A stretch of DNA of 64,000 bases from Cladobotryum mycophilum (GCA_036429605.1 CM071591.1:2356001-2420000); one strand, 5' to 3'. Counted from the first letter of the stretch, positions 37,462 through 48,743 are shown. A program made the numbers and translations. Notes: generated from the sequence alone by a model not told the origin.

Positions 37462-38978
37462 ATGGACTCGTCACCGCTAACCAAAGCGCACGATCATGCG
37501 CGCGCCGCCGCCGTAGCCACTCGCCAGGCGTCCGATACCACCGTGGCCATCAATGAACACACTCTCGCCGCCGGGGAGTTCGCCAACGCCGCAAGGAACA
37601 CCTCCAGCGTCGAGGCGCTGAGGACCCTGAAGCTTCTCGAGGAGCACCACAGGAAGCTGGCCGAAATCTTGAAGCTGCCCCCGAACAGACCTCCCAGGGC
37701 AGCGATGGCGACATCAACGAGAAGCAGCCCTCCGAAAAGGATGATGCTGGGGCCGACTCCAAGAAGGACTCCATGGACACGACTGTCAAGGCTGGACCGC
37801 CCGGCCTGACCCAGCAGCGACGCTATGCGACCAGGGAAATGTCCTCATCCATCGCCAGCAACCTGGCTTCGGCGAGAGGCATTCGGTCCAAGTATCGGGG
37901 CCAGCCGCTTAGCCCCAGCGTCTCCAACGACCAGGCACCGGGCAACGTCGAACCTCACCTGCGCCGCGATGGCTCCAAAGTCAAGATGCAAAATATCATG
38001 GAGAACCAGTCCGGCCGACCTGCTTGGGTGCCCCCCATGTCGAAGCAAGACGGCCTAGGCAAAAGCGCCGCCCCATTGAAGACCGAGCCCGCCTCTCCTC
38101 CCAAGGATGACGGTGGATATACGCGATTCTACAACACCTTTGGAAGCCTGATTAACAAGATCTCTGCACCTCTGGCTTTTGCCGGCCTCCCACTCATCCA
38201 GGAGGAGCCAACCACTCCAATTGAAGCTGACGAGACGCCGAATGTATCCCCAACCAAGCCTACCCGTATTCGTATCTCCCCGACTCCCACCATGGAGCCT
38301 GACCTGTCCAAGATTTACTCCAGGGCTACTCTGCGCGCTCTTGCTCGCGAGGGCCATGTTGCTACTGATTCCTTCTATGTCGTTCCCTCTACTGGCCACA
38401 CTATGTCCTATGCCAACATCCTCACCTATGCCGAGAAGGAGAAGCGGCGTCTGGAGGCCTCCGCTCATGGTGACCTTGGTATCTCGATTAATGAAGATGA
38501 CGATGACTTCGTGGACGCTCGTGAAAGCCCCGTTCCCCTCTCCCCCGGAGCCAGGCGCCGTATCGGACGCGCTCACTCAGACAGGGACCTGCACAACATC
38601 ATTGAAGAACTCTCTCTGGAAAATAAATCGCTCAAGGACATGATGGACAAGCTCACCAAACGTCTCCACACATTCGAGGCCAGCGCGCAGAGTATGGCCC
38701 TAGCCGAAAGTTACCGTATCATGAGGCCCGGCTCGCCCTTATCCGCCGGCGGGGGCAAAGTAAACGATGACGTTATAAAGAAGAACCATGAACTTGAAGA
38801 ACAACTAGCGGCCATCATGAAGCAGATGGAAAGGCTCGAGAAGGACAACCGGAAGATGCAAAAGACGCTGGAGAAGTACCGCGAGAAATGGGAGACCCTG
38901 AAAGCGGGCGCCAAGGCGAGGCGGGAGGCGCAGGTGACGGCCGAAAGCATCGAGGATGCCCGCTCGAGCATATCTTGA
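37462..38978 (+). CDS. MIT-like N-terminus, coiled-coil protein; apparent frameshift
   Basis: The reading frame starts at 37462 (MDSSPLTKAHDHARAAAVAT) and encodes about 72 residues of MIT-like three-helix character, ending HHRKLAEILKLP. It then meets a five-C run at 37678-37682. The continuation with correct composition (EQTSQGSDGDINEKQPSEKD, then MDTTVKAGPPGLTQQRRYAT) is in another frame and runs open to 38978. No GT donor lies between about 37616 and 37780, so an ordinary intron cannot reconcile the frames; one missing C would. The second part has a conserved-looking block YTRFYNTFGSLINKISAPLA, an acidic stretch, and a C-terminal coiled coil (KKNHELEEQLAAIMKQMERL). The layout of an N-terminal MIT-like domain plus coiled coil recalls the autophagy proteins Atg38/NRBF2, but that is only a suggestion. 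If unshifted the product would be about 505 residues. Confidence 0.75.
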
Positions 38979-39238
38979 TTGGGGGTGGTTTCCTAGTATG
39001 ATTCTATGGGATTTCTTATGGTTGATTAAGCGATTGTTGAGCGACTGGATTTTGATTATGTGCATGTGCATGGGAGAAGGGGCGAAATCAACATTCATTT
39101 GTCTTTTTTACACTTTTTTATGATGAAGCTGAGAAAGTCGCTTGAAGACTTGGGTCATGTAGTCTTTGCAAAAACTATCATTACATCTCGGATACACACA
39201 TAGCATCGAATACCCTCTTTTTTATTTTATTAATATTA

Positions 39239-40741
39239 TTAGTTCCACCAGAAGCTGACGCTGAAACTTATGCTCAGACTTCGCACGTAGTGCCACCATC
39301 CGATGGGTATGACGAGTGTATCGCCAGGTCCGAGAATGCACTCCCAGTACTCTACCCCTTTCAGGGACTCTTTTATAGATGACAGGCTTTCTTCATTTCC
39401 ATCTTCGTCGGTGTTTGCACACGGCTCTGGATCCCAACCTTCCATGACGCCGATATCTAGCTCGCTGGTATTGCTCATATCCACCCCGTGCTCCAATCCC
39501 CTCGGTCGCAGGCGAGGCGTAGCGCGCGGGGGGTATAACCTCACGTACTTTGTGCCCACGACCTGACACAACAGGTTATGATAACCGTCCGTGTGGAGCG
39601 GCGTGATTGTCCTCGCGGGACCGAACCAGGCGTTTAGTTGCGGGACGTCGACCGTAGGTTGGTTCCTTGACGACTCGGTCGGGTGCCCGGGGACGTCGGT
39701 CCAGCAAAAGTCGGGGACCTGGATGTCGTTTCTCAGCGAGGGAATTTGCTGGAAGAGGTTGTGTTGAGCGAGGTAGCCGGTCTTGCTTGGCTGTGCGTCG
39801 TTGTTGTTGTGTTCCTCCGCTATGCTGGGGTCGACGTATCGATTTAGGAAGTGTTTGAACTGTACGAGTTCCTGGCCCCATCCTTCATCTACGTAGCTCC
39901 TCCCCACCTCGATGGGAACAAGGCGTCGGCCACCAAAGGTTTTGGATAGGAGATAATCGGGATTGTTCCACGGACGATCCGTCAATGCCGGCCATTCCCT
40001 GATCAAATCCGTAAATACTATTGGCAAGGGATCTCCATTCCCCTCGTTCATGTACGCCTCGAATTTCCCCATGTTCCAGTTCTGATACCGCGGACACTCA
40101 TGACTCCGAGAAAGAGGCGGCCGTCCATACGGTTCCCCCGTCAAAAACAAGGGACCACCCATCTTGATCTGTTTCAATGGTCTCTCGCCGTTTGCCTCGC
40201 CCCAGAGCCGTTCCAGCATATCCAAAGTCCCTTCTATCCACGACTTCCCCAAGAGCTTCCCCGCCCCACCGGCCGTTATGAGAGCCCTGTCGAGACTCTC
40301 GACCACAAGGTCAAGCGTTCCCTCACCAAACGGTTCACCAGGCGAGGCCTGAAGAATAGCATAGTGGGACTTGAGAATGAGGGTATCCGTGTATATCTGA
40401 CGCCAATAAGACGGCAACAGATCAAATCGGTACGAATAAAATGCCGACATGGAAATCGAGGCCAAATCGTCGAGCCTCGTATGCAACAGCTCTCCATCTA
40501 CCCTAGAGTCTTTTCCTCCGCCGACGAGCCACGTCTCATGCAGCCTAACCATGGAGGAAGCTTGCCTTTGTAAAAGCTGCTGTGTGGCCATTCCTCTCGT
40601 ACTCAGATCATCACATTCGGAGTCGCTAGACTCTGTGGAATTCTCCTTTGAGATGCTTGCTGGTGATTGCGGGATTGAAGACGCAGCGAGGACTCTTGCC
40701 GCCTCCAAGTACCGGAGTATAATATCGTCGCCCAAGGCCAT
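39239..40741 (-). CDS. JmjC-domain protein, Fe(II)/2-oxoglutarate type
   Basis: Single exon of 500 residues starting MALGDDIILRYLEAARVLAA. The C-terminal half is a cupin-like JmjC domain. It contains PIVFTDLIREWPALTDRPW, AWFGPARTITPLHTDGYHNL with the metal-binding His383 and Asp385, and GDTLVIPIGWWHYVRSLSIS with the second metal His484. With the HxD...H triad complete, the enzyme should bind Fe(II). The arrangement, with a helical N-terminal half and a C-terminal JmjC domain ending SVSFWWN, is like KDM8/JMJD5 proteins, which act as protein hydroxylases or proteases in other eukaryotes. The substrate cannot be read from the sequence. It is convergent with the MIT-like gene (260 bp between stops) and tandem with mdv1. 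Confidence 0.9.
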   Translation of the reverse strand: MALGDDIILRYLEAARVLAASSIPQSPASISKENSTESSDSECDDLSTRGMATQQLLQRQASSMVRLHETWLVGGGKDSRVDGELLHTRLDDLASISMSAFYSYRFDLLPSYWRQIYTDTLILKSHYAILQASPGEPFGEGTLDLVVESLDRALITAGGAGKLLGKSWIEGTLDMLERLWGEANGERPLKQIKMGGPLFLTGEPYGRPPLSRSHECPRYQNWNMGKFEAYMNEGNGDPLPIVFTDLIREWPALTDRPWNNPDYLLSKTFGGRRLVPIEVGRSYVDEGWGQELVQFKHFLNRYVDPSIAEEHNNNDAQPSKTGYLAQHNLFQQIPSLRNDIQVPDFCWTDVPGHPTESSRNQPTVDVPQLNAWFGPARTITPLHTDGYHNLLCQVVGTKYVRLYPPRATPRLRPRGLEHGVDMSNTSELDIGVMEGWDPEPCANTDEDGNEESLSSIKESLKGVEYWECILGPGDTLVIPIGWWHYVRSLSISFSVSFWWN

Positions 40742-41133
40742 ATTTTCTTATAACAAATTTTGTTGATTCGATGGAGAAAATTATTGAATAGTATGTGTCA
40801 GTGTTGAGAGAGAATCCCTTGCTCGTGTTGGGTACCTAGATGATGGCTGTTTAGTAGGAAAGCCATGTAGAAATTCTACAAATTGTCGTGGGGTTGACAT
40901 ATCCCTCATAAGGAGCACGAAATCAACAAAGCGCCGGTTTCTAAGCAGCTGATTAAGAATCTGCATATAAGTTGATTACAATTTAAAAATATAGGATGCT
41001 TTAATTTAAGTATACGCCAGGACAACCCACACTTATTCAACTCATCTCACGCACTAATGGATGGTCATCAACATTGTTTGCGCACCTTGGCCCAACAAGG
41101 GGCATGTATCGCTTGACATCTTGGCTTGCTAAT
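40742..41133. other. Short intergenic between JmjC gene and mdv1
   Basis: 392 bp that serve as 5' flank of the JmjC gene and 3' flank of mdv1, both on the minus strand. No other feature is seen. Confidence 0.5.
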
Positions 41134-43298
41134 CTAACAGGTCCATACACCTACAGTTCCGTCTCTTCTGCCCTCTACTAGATAACCATCCTTTACACGT
41201 ACACGTTCGACAATGGAAACGGTCTTGGCCTCTTCAGCTGCAGTGACGCCAGCGCCGCAATCCCATTGTCGACCCTCAACCTTATCGTACACCTTGACCA
41301 CGTCCTCCGTGGCCGCACTTACAATTCGTCGCTCATCGAACATCATGCTAGTAATAGGGTGGTCGTAGGCATATGCGTCATAAATCGATCCTGTTCGAAG
41401 ATCCCAGATCTAAACGTGCTGTTAGCTCTCTTGTTCTTGATGGGGTAAAGCCCGGACGAGATGACTTACTCTAATACTTCTATCCAAACTGCCAGTGACC
41501 AGATGCACGTCATCAAACTGCAAGCAGGTCACGGCTCCAGTATGCCCAACCAAGCTGCGATGGACCTGGCCACTTCGGAGATCCCACAGACGAACCATAC
41601 CATCAGCGGTACCACAAGCAAGGGCAGACTCGAACACTTGCAAAGCACCAACAAAGTCCGCCGAGGTTCCTTGTGGTCGGCCAGTGGGTCTCCAGGAGTT
41701 TTCACTAGAGGCTCCGGTCGCCGTTGCTTGCGCAGCTGCCCACATGACATCCAGTGTCTGTACACAACGCCCCTTTTCTAGATCCCAATGTCTGATTGTT
41801 TTATCGGCTGATCCTGATACCAGGACATCTCCTCTGAAATGCAGTGCAGTGATTTCGTCTACGTGAGACGAGAGAGTGAAAAGCGCGCAGTCGTCCATGC
41901 TGCCCTCCGGGGGCTCGATATGATCATCAGGGTGCTCAAAGGCAATTGCGTCCTCATCCTCGTCGCCGTCCTTATCACCTCCAGGGTTATAGTGTGTTTT
42001 GCTAAGATCCCAGAGTTTGATGGTAGCGTCCATAGAACCAGTTGCGAGAATATTGTCCTCAACTTGCAAAGTGCGGACGGATGCCGTATGGCCTTCCAAG
42101 TAACCCATGCATCTCCCTGCGTTCAAGTCCCAAACACGAACGGTATCGTCCATAGATGATGTTACGAGAGTTCCGAAGGGTGCGTCAAAGTCCATGGCTG
42201 TGATGGTATCTTTATGGGCCCGTATCTCGCGAATGCTAGACCCCGGTTCGAAATGCTCGTGTAAGATGGGCATTGACTTTCGGCGGCGAACCTTTTTCGC
42301 TTTTCGTGGCACGCCGGAAGGCAGCTTATTATAAACAGACTGGGTCATGAATTCGGGATCATGGTCATCGGCATCGCCCACGAGGTCTTCCTCGTCCTTG
42401 GTAGCAGTATTGCGTGCAATTTCCTCTGCTTCATCCACGATTGCCTGTGCCTCCTCTACCCTTGCATCCATATCGAGAACTGCGGAGGGGAAATTATTAG
42501 TGGCGTCATTGATATGCGGATACAGTAGCAAACCTACTGTCATGCTCGAGCAGAGCTTCGTCCTGTTCAAAGCCAGCCAGTCTCTCCAAGATAATGCGTC
42601 GCATGCCGTAGAGGTTCGCAATCTTGTTATCTATCTCTCGAATTTCGCAACTAGCCATGTTCTTGCGGACCCCTAGCATATCCAAGTCGTGCGCCATGGC
42701 AGCCCTGTCCTTCTTCAGTTCGCCGAGTTGCGCAGAGGTCCCTGGAGCTGTGCTGCCCTCATCTATTAATTTCCTTCCTCTTGATACACGGTGTCGGTGC
42801 TTCTTCCCCTCTTCCGTCAGCTCTGGGAAGCTGGCTTGGAAGCCTTGAAATAGCGAATACGGGTTGTTATGATCCGGGATATTGGCGAGCATCTCATCGG
42901 GAAGATGTACCAGCGCGCGATGCTGGATTTCGGCCGTCGATAGCTTTGAGCGCACGATTTCGGTTGGACTTGATCGGGCCATGGCGAAGACACCACGCTG
43001 GATGGTCGGACGCTTCATTTGTCTGTGTACCTCGGCCAAGGCATTGCGATAATGATTTCCTGTGGCATCGGCGGCGGGGCCCATGAGATGGCTGGCTGTC
43101 ACAGTAACCTTGCGACTGAAGGTTTCGATCCCGCGAGTCTAAAGCAAAGGGTAATACATGGCATTAGTCCCGAGCACTCGACGGAATCACGGATGGACCA
43201 GATGGATAGCGAGCGCATCAGGGTCGACATACAGAAATGATGGACTGCTCATCGTCGCCGGCGTCATCGAAGGCATAGTGGCTCTCTGAATCGGCCAT
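41134..43298 (-). CDS. mdv1: Mitochondrial division protein Mdv1-like (WD40)
   Basis: Four exons: 43298-43233, 43138-42538, 42479-41470 and 41409-41134; introns of 94, 58 and 60 bp; 650 residues. The first exon is MADSESHYAFDDAGDDEQSIIS. The second carries the N-terminal extension typical of filamentous fungi (ETFSRKVTVTASHLMGP, LSTAEIQHRALVHLPDEMLA, LFQGFQASF). A coiled coil lies at about 170-250. From about residue 300 a seven-bladed WD40 propeller follows (AHKDTITAMDFDAPFGTLVT, DDTVRVWDLNAG, DATIKLWDLS, DKTIRHWDLE, GMVRLWDLRSG, DRSIRIWDLRTG). Mdv1 links the membrane receptor Fis1 to the dynamin Dnm1 on the outer mitochondrial membrane and drives fission. The N-terminal region, coiled coil and propeller are all in place. 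Caf4 is a yeast paralogue; filamentous fungi usually have one gene. Confidence 0.93.
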
Positions 43299-44502
43299 TG
43301 CTTCAAGCTCAACACCTCAGCCTGCCCAAGGCTGGACAATATGGAAACTGACCCGTCAAACTCTCCCTCTCTCTCTCTCTCTCTATCTCTCTCTCGCTCG
43401 CTCTCTTAAGGTAGCGCAAATCGATGACACAATCTGGATTCAGATGCAAATGATGGAAGGGATTTGTCGATTCGCATCTGAAAACCTGGCATTTCGCAAA
43501 TTGTCAAAATTGACAAGAAAGAATGGGCGCGGATAATTCCAATGCAAGCAGAAGAACTTTAACCCAAAGCCCAGCCCAGAGCAGAGCAGCTGGAAGAATG
43601 GAAGTGTGGTGGTGGTTGTGCTCTAGCTTGGTGGCAAACAATTGGCCCTTTCGGCACCTAGGAAACCCCACTGGGAGGTTTTTTTTTCTTTCCCTCTCTT
43701 GCAGCAGCCAAAATGCAAGCAAGCGATACGACAGCCCTGTAGAAAATCCATGGCTAGGGTCCCATAGGCTGGAAGTTGGGGGGCTCTCGGGGGGCTCTTG
43801 GGGGGGTTGTTGGAGCTTCACCAACCGCCAAAATACCACTACCGGTTAGTGGGATCAGTGCACGTTCATCCCACTAACAAGCTGGAAGCATTAGTTCCCA
43901 GGCGTACCGCATCAACGCATGCACAATCACGCAGTCTTGAGACATCCACGGATTTCAGGTTTCCAAGTTTCTTTAAAAAGCAAAAAAAGAAGCAAGACCT
44001 GGAGAAGAAAACAAACAGTTCAGCCACTTGCTTACTCCGTCCGTCGTTACCGTGAGAGTTACATGTGACGATGGATGCTTACACAAGTATTACTACTACC
44101 TACTAGATATTACTTACCCCTCCTTCTATATTATTATTACCGGATTTGCCTATGCCCTTTTCGCAGACACATTAATATCTGACTGATGAGTCAAGACATA
44201 GCCGGTGGGATTATCCATACGGAGTAGGTATTACGGATTGGATGGATATGCTTAACAAAGAAGTCCAGAAGCCCGATTGCGCCTTATCGGGCTGATGACA
44301 ATATGTGCGCGGACCTGCTGTGACATTTCCGCCGGTCTCGGTACCAAAACTTACTCATTCATCTCAACTCGGCTACTTGGCTTCTTTAAGAAACGTCGTC
44401 TTCGTCTCTTTGAGATTCAATTGCTCGAGACGGTCAAGATTCCGCCTCAATTGAAGACTCTGAATATTGTTCGATTAATATAGTTGGAATAAAGCGCAAA
44501 AC
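43299..44502. other. Divergent promoter region mdv1 / chorismate mutase
   Basis: 1.2 kb between two start codons. It contains a pyrimidine (TC)n tract at 43361-43406 just upstream of mdv1 and a TACGGAGTA motif at 44218-44226. Both genes probably take their promoters from here. No gene is seen. Confidence 0.55.
43361..43406. repeat. (TC)n microsatellite in mdv1 leader
   Basis: A long imperfect CT dinucleotide run about 60-110 bp upstream of the mdv1 start codon, purine-rich on the mdv1 coding strand. Confidence 0.85.
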
Positions 44503-45421
44503 ATGGATTCCTTCGTCGATATTGCCGACAGCTCCAAGGCGCTCGATCTCGCCCGCATCCGCTTCCAGCTCATGTCAGTCACGAAGGCGGCCTCCTGATG
44601 GCAATGTGCAATGCGCCCGCTGACAAAAGTAGCCGTCTGGAAGATACAATCACATTCAATCTCATTGAACGTGTGCAGTTCCCTCTGAACAAGGTAAGGT
44701 TGACTTGAAGTCTTCATGCGCGCATGACGAATTCCATACTGAGTACTTCAAGACGATATACACACCAGGAGCGCTGCCTATCCCTCGCAGCGAATCGAGC
44801 TTCATCGATTGGTACCTTTTCGAACAGGAAAGACTTCAGTCGCTCATTCGTCGCTTCGACTCCCCAGACGAAATCCCCTTCTTTCCAGAGGCCGTTCAAA
44901 CACCAATTCTCAGACCACTGCACTACCCCAAGATTCTTCATAAGAACGACGTCTGCGTCAATGACGAGATTAAGAAATTTTATATCGAAGATTTTCTGCC
45001 GGTAGTATGCCCCGACTTTGGCCGTGAGGACCGAGGAGAGCAGCAGGAGAATTACGGATCAACAGCCACTTGCGATATTTCCTGTTTGCAAGCATTGTCG
45101 AGGAGAATTCACTTTGGAAAGTTTGTCGCCGAGTCCAAGTTCAGGTCTGAGACTGAAAAGTTTACCCGCTTGATCAAAGCCGAGGACCGACAAGGAATCG
45201 CCGAAGCAATCACAAACAAGGCTGTAGAGGAGCAGGTCCTTGCGCGCCTCCGGCTCAAGGCCGTAACTTACGGCAGGGATCCCTCTTCGCCGGATGGTGT
45301 AGAGCAGCCCGTCAAAATCAATGTGGATGCCGTTGTGGACATGTACAGAAATCATGTCATTCCACTTACAAAGGAGGTGGAGGTGGAGTACTTGATGCAG
45401 AGATTAGAGCCGGAAGAATAA
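44503..45421 (+). CDS. Chorismate mutase
   Basis: Three exons: 44503-44573, 44633-44693 and 44753-45421; two 59-bp introns; 266 residues. The protein aligns end to end with yeast Aro7 (256 residues). It converts chorismate to prephenate, the branch point of phenylalanine and tyrosine synthesis, in the cytosol. Active-site equivalents are present: Arg20 (yeast Arg16), Arg162 and Lys173 in LSRRIHFGKFVAESKF (yeast Arg157, Lys168), and Glu254 in KEVEVEYL (yeast Glu246). The yeast regulatory Thr226 corresponds to Asn234. Exon 1 ends at a GTCAGT donor, which is needed to read RIRFQLIRLEDTITFNLIER across the junction. The second acceptor (TTCAAG) is chosen by homology, and an acceptor a few bases away cannot be excluded. 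The stop codon lies 12 bp from that of the convergent bcp1. Confidence 0.95.
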
Positions 45422-45433
45422 TTTGCCATTTTA

Positions 45434-46354
45434 TTATTGCGACGCAGCTACATAATCACCAATGGCCTTGATGGCACTCTTAAACTTACTGGCTTCGATG
45501 AGGATCATGTGTCCAAATGTCTTGATACCCAATTCTTGGAACGCCCGTTTGCTATCCGCTACTGCGTCGTCCTCTTTTGTGTGATGGTAGTTTCCGTATG
45601 CCACAGCATGTTTCTGCAGCACCTCGTCCTCGGGGTGGAAGTAATATAGTGTAGCCTCCTCCTTTGCCTTTTTCCGCTTTCGATCTTCAACATCCAGGGT
45701 TGATTCCACCTCTTGATATGTCTTGGAAAGGATGAGGTAATATGAGAACTCGTAAGGCTCCTTGTCTTCTACGGCATCCTCTACCTCTTCAACCAACATC
45801 GTGTACAATGGTGGTACGATTTCGGCGGGCATGTTAATAAGACGTTCTGAGAACACAAGCCCGACGTGCTTCCCTGAGTTGATCACCTCCGCTACGGGAG
45901 ACAATGAAGGGTTGGTCTGAGACTTTTCCACAAGATACTTGAGGATATCCTTCATGGGCTCCTTCTCACGGTGTTCAAATGTGTTGAGAACTGTGAGAAG
46001 CGCATAGGGGTCGGTCTCCTTTCCATCGACTTTGATGGTGGAACCAATGGTTGGCTGTGAGAGAACAAGATCCGCGAGGGCAGACATGTTGAAGAGATTG
46101 GCATCAACATCAAACAATTGCCTTAACAAGGTCTTTGTTCCATGGAAATCTATCTCGGCGTCGAAATTGAACCATTCAAAGTCCACATTAACCATGTCGA
46201 AATCCTACTCCTTGTCAGGGCGCAACTCCAAGGAACGTTCATTAAGACGGCTCTCTCTCACCTCGTCGTCGCTGCTATCTTCATCCATTCGGTCAGCCCC
46301 AGCATCCGCCGGCGGGACATCCTTGCCCTCTTCTCTAGACCTCTTCTTTCCCAT
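45434..46354 (-). CDS. bcp1: Bcp1/BCCIP-family protein
   Basis: Two exons, 46354-46262 and 46204-45434, with a 57-bp intron (donor GTGAGA, acceptor GAGTAG); 287 residues, close to yeast Bcp1 (283). The N-terminus MGKKRSREEGKDVPP is basic, then acidic (DEDSSDDE). After the splice it reads DFDMVNVDFEWFNFDAEIDF HGTKTLLRQLF, the family hallmark. The body contains TIGSTIKVDGKETDPYALLT and ERLINMPAEIVPPLY. Yeast Bcp1 is a nuclear chaperone of ribosomal protein Rpl23 and is needed for export of the kinase Mss4; the human relative BCCIP binds BRCA2 and p21. The intron is required, because the unspliced frame meets a stop just before DFDMVNV. It shares a 478-bp divergent promoter region with vps17. 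Confidence 0.95.
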
Positions 46355-46832
46355 GGTGAGTGCTTTTGTCTATGTCGGAAAAAGAGAGAGAGAAATTGAC
46401 AATGAATTACAATGAGAAGTCGGCGCAATTAGTGAAGATTGCGCTGAAGACCTTTGAACCCATGAATTTTTGTTTTTCTGCCCCGCTCTATGCCTCTTTG
46501 AGACAGATAAGAGCTCCGTCGCGCTTGTTTAGACGCGATAAGGTGCGCTTACGGAGCCAATCCCCAGCTTCTCCCCAGAATGGGGCTTTAGTCCCACATC
46601 GTGGTAGCCTGTCAACTTACGTAGGCGATGAATAGCTGTTCGGTAATGAACCTTGCGCATTCGCCATCGGCATAACTCGATTGGACCTCAAGTTATGCTC
46701 GATAAACAATTCTAAAGAAACCTCCGTATCCGAATTTCCCCGCCCATCTTCCAGTCTTTGCCGACTGGTACTCCGCGTCATTCGCCTCCCTCCCCCGCTA
46801 TCATCCCCCGAGTTTCAACCCAGGCCGTCATC
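46355..46832. promoter_or_regulatory. Divergent promoter region bcp1 / vps17
   Basis: 478 bp between two start codons. A CCAAT pentamer at 46557-46561 lies near the centre and could serve either gene. No other element is clear. Confidence 0.45.
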
Positions 46833-48743
46833 ATGGACTACGGCAGTTCTATACACGAGACTGAGGACCCGGCGGCATCACCATGGGGCAATACTACGCC
46901 GGGATCTTCGCCTCAAATTAATCGCACCGGCTTTGGAGGTGTTATCGGAGAAGCGACATCCCCCTTCCCTTATACCCCACAGTCATCGAATGGTCTCGAG
47001 GCCGCCGTGGAGGATGAGTTCCAGCGACCCGGCACGGCGACTACGGAAGGCGAAACAGAAGTGGCGGCCCCGCTAGATGCGGCACCTCAAGAACCCGTAG
47101 CGGAATCTCAGGATAGTCCCTTTGAGACACCGGCCCCCGAGCCAACACCGGAGGAGCAAGAGCAAGAGCAAGAGCAAGTTCCCCAGGACGCGCCATCTGA
47201 AGAAGCGCAACAACCTCGAAAGCCACCACAGCCTCAGTTTAGACTCCAGGCCAAGATTACAGGGTTGGAGAGAACGGGGAAGAAGGACCCAATCTTGCGA
47301 TTTGACGTCCACGTATGTTCCCCCCTTGATCCTCTCACCGATTCAGGCGGTCTGACTCTAGCCCAGACGAACCTCCAACGATTCCGCACCACTCAGTACC
47401 GAGATGTCCGCCGCTTCCACTCCGAGTTTGTCAAGCTGGCTGAGCACTTAATATCAGCGAACCCCGAGGCGCTGGTGCCGGCGGTTCCCCCACCTCTTAC
47501 ATCGGCTGGCGCAGGTACAGATGAAGATGAAGCACGGGTTAAGGCGCTAATGCAGAGATGGTTCAACTACGTGTGCAGCAACGAGGTGTTGATGAGGGAT
47601 GATGAGATGGTGCTATTTGTTGAGAGTGACTTTGGCTACAGCCCCTTGGTGAAGAGAAAGCAACCTGCGACCGGTGTTCGCCGAAAGATTCTGAAGCAGT
47701 TTGCCCCGCCTCCTGATGATACCCCAGAACTTGCTGATGCCCGTCCAATTGTCAAATTGTTCTATCTCGGAACGATGGACGCAGGCCACAAGGTGGATAA
47801 GTTGGTCAAAGCCCGACGTGGTATGTACACATTTAGTGGACAGCACAAATATTCGGCTTGGTGCTAACAATGAATAGGGCTTGGTCTTGCAGAGTCAGAC
47901 TATGGTGTCAAGCTGGGAAGCATGCACGTACAAGAACCACACCCCGGATTATCCAATGCCTACAAGAAACTTGGCCGAGTGGTGCAAACCGTTGGCGACT
48001 ATCACGCCGCCCAAGCTACCGCCGAAGCCACCACCATTGGGGACCCTTTCCAGTACCACTCCCAGGATGCCTTCATCGTCAAGGAGAGTTTCACGAACCG
48101 TCAAATTCTCATTCGAGAGTTCCTACAGGCCCAGGAGGTCACCAGGGGCAAGCTCAACTCCGCCGACCGCCTCAAGGCCAGTTCTAGCGTCAGGCGCGAG
48201 AAAGTTGACGAGGCCATTGCGGCGCTTGACGAAGCCCGCGAGAACGAGAGGCAGCTCTTCAATAAGACGAACAGGGTAACCCAGAACTTGGTTCAGGAGC
48301 GGCGGAAGTGGTTTGACAGGACTGCTGCCGATCTGCGCATGGAGATTAGGGAGTTTGTCCTCCGCGAGATTGAAGCTGAGCGCCGGACGCTCGCTCTTCT
48401 GGAGAGTGTCCGCACCGACATTCGCTCCATCGACGGCACCGGTGGCCTCAGCCGTCTCGGCCGCGAAGCTCACCCCGTCGGCCGACGCACAAGCCTTGCT
48501 GCCAGTCAAGGCCCCAAGGGCGATGCTTGGAGCGGTGTCCCTCGTCGCTCAGACGCCACCAGCCGCAGCGTCTCCGGCAGCTTCGTAGGCAAAGTCCCCG
48601 AGGAAGCCGAGGGCGAGGACGGGCAGGATGCGGGTTCCGGCATTGGCGCCGGACGGGGGAGCCTGACTGGTTTGGAAGAAGATGATGAGGATAGAGTGGA
48701 CGCGAGGAATGCGGCGAGTAGGTTGGCGACGAGCACTTTTTGA
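46833..48743 (+). CDS. vps17: Retromer sorting nexin Vps17
   Basis: Two exons, 46833-47820 and 47878-48743, with a 57-bp intron (GTATGT donor, CTAAC branch site, ATAG acceptor); 617 residues from MDYGSSIHETEDPAASPWGN. The frame is open upstream of this ATG but lacks another Met. A disordered acidic N-terminus is followed by a PX domain at about 133-270 (RLQAKITGLERTGKKDPILR, QYRDVRRFHSEFVKLAEHLI, ESDFGYSPLVKRKQPATGVR). A BAR domain then covers about 300-530 (LGLAESDYGVKLGSMHVQEP, LIREFLQAQEVTRGKLNSAD). The tail is Ser/Gly- and acid-rich. Vps17 pairs with Vps5 to form the membrane-bending part of retromer, which returns cargo from endosomes to the Golgi. The very conserved block PALVP-like NPEALVPAVPPPLTSAGAG marks it as Vps17 rather than Vps5. 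Confidence 0.95.

Noticed and set aside
43100..43140. B-box-like GGTTTCGATCC upstream of mdv1
   Set aside because: It lies in conserved mdv1 coding sequence (IETFSRKV on the opposite strand) and no tRNA fold surrounds it.
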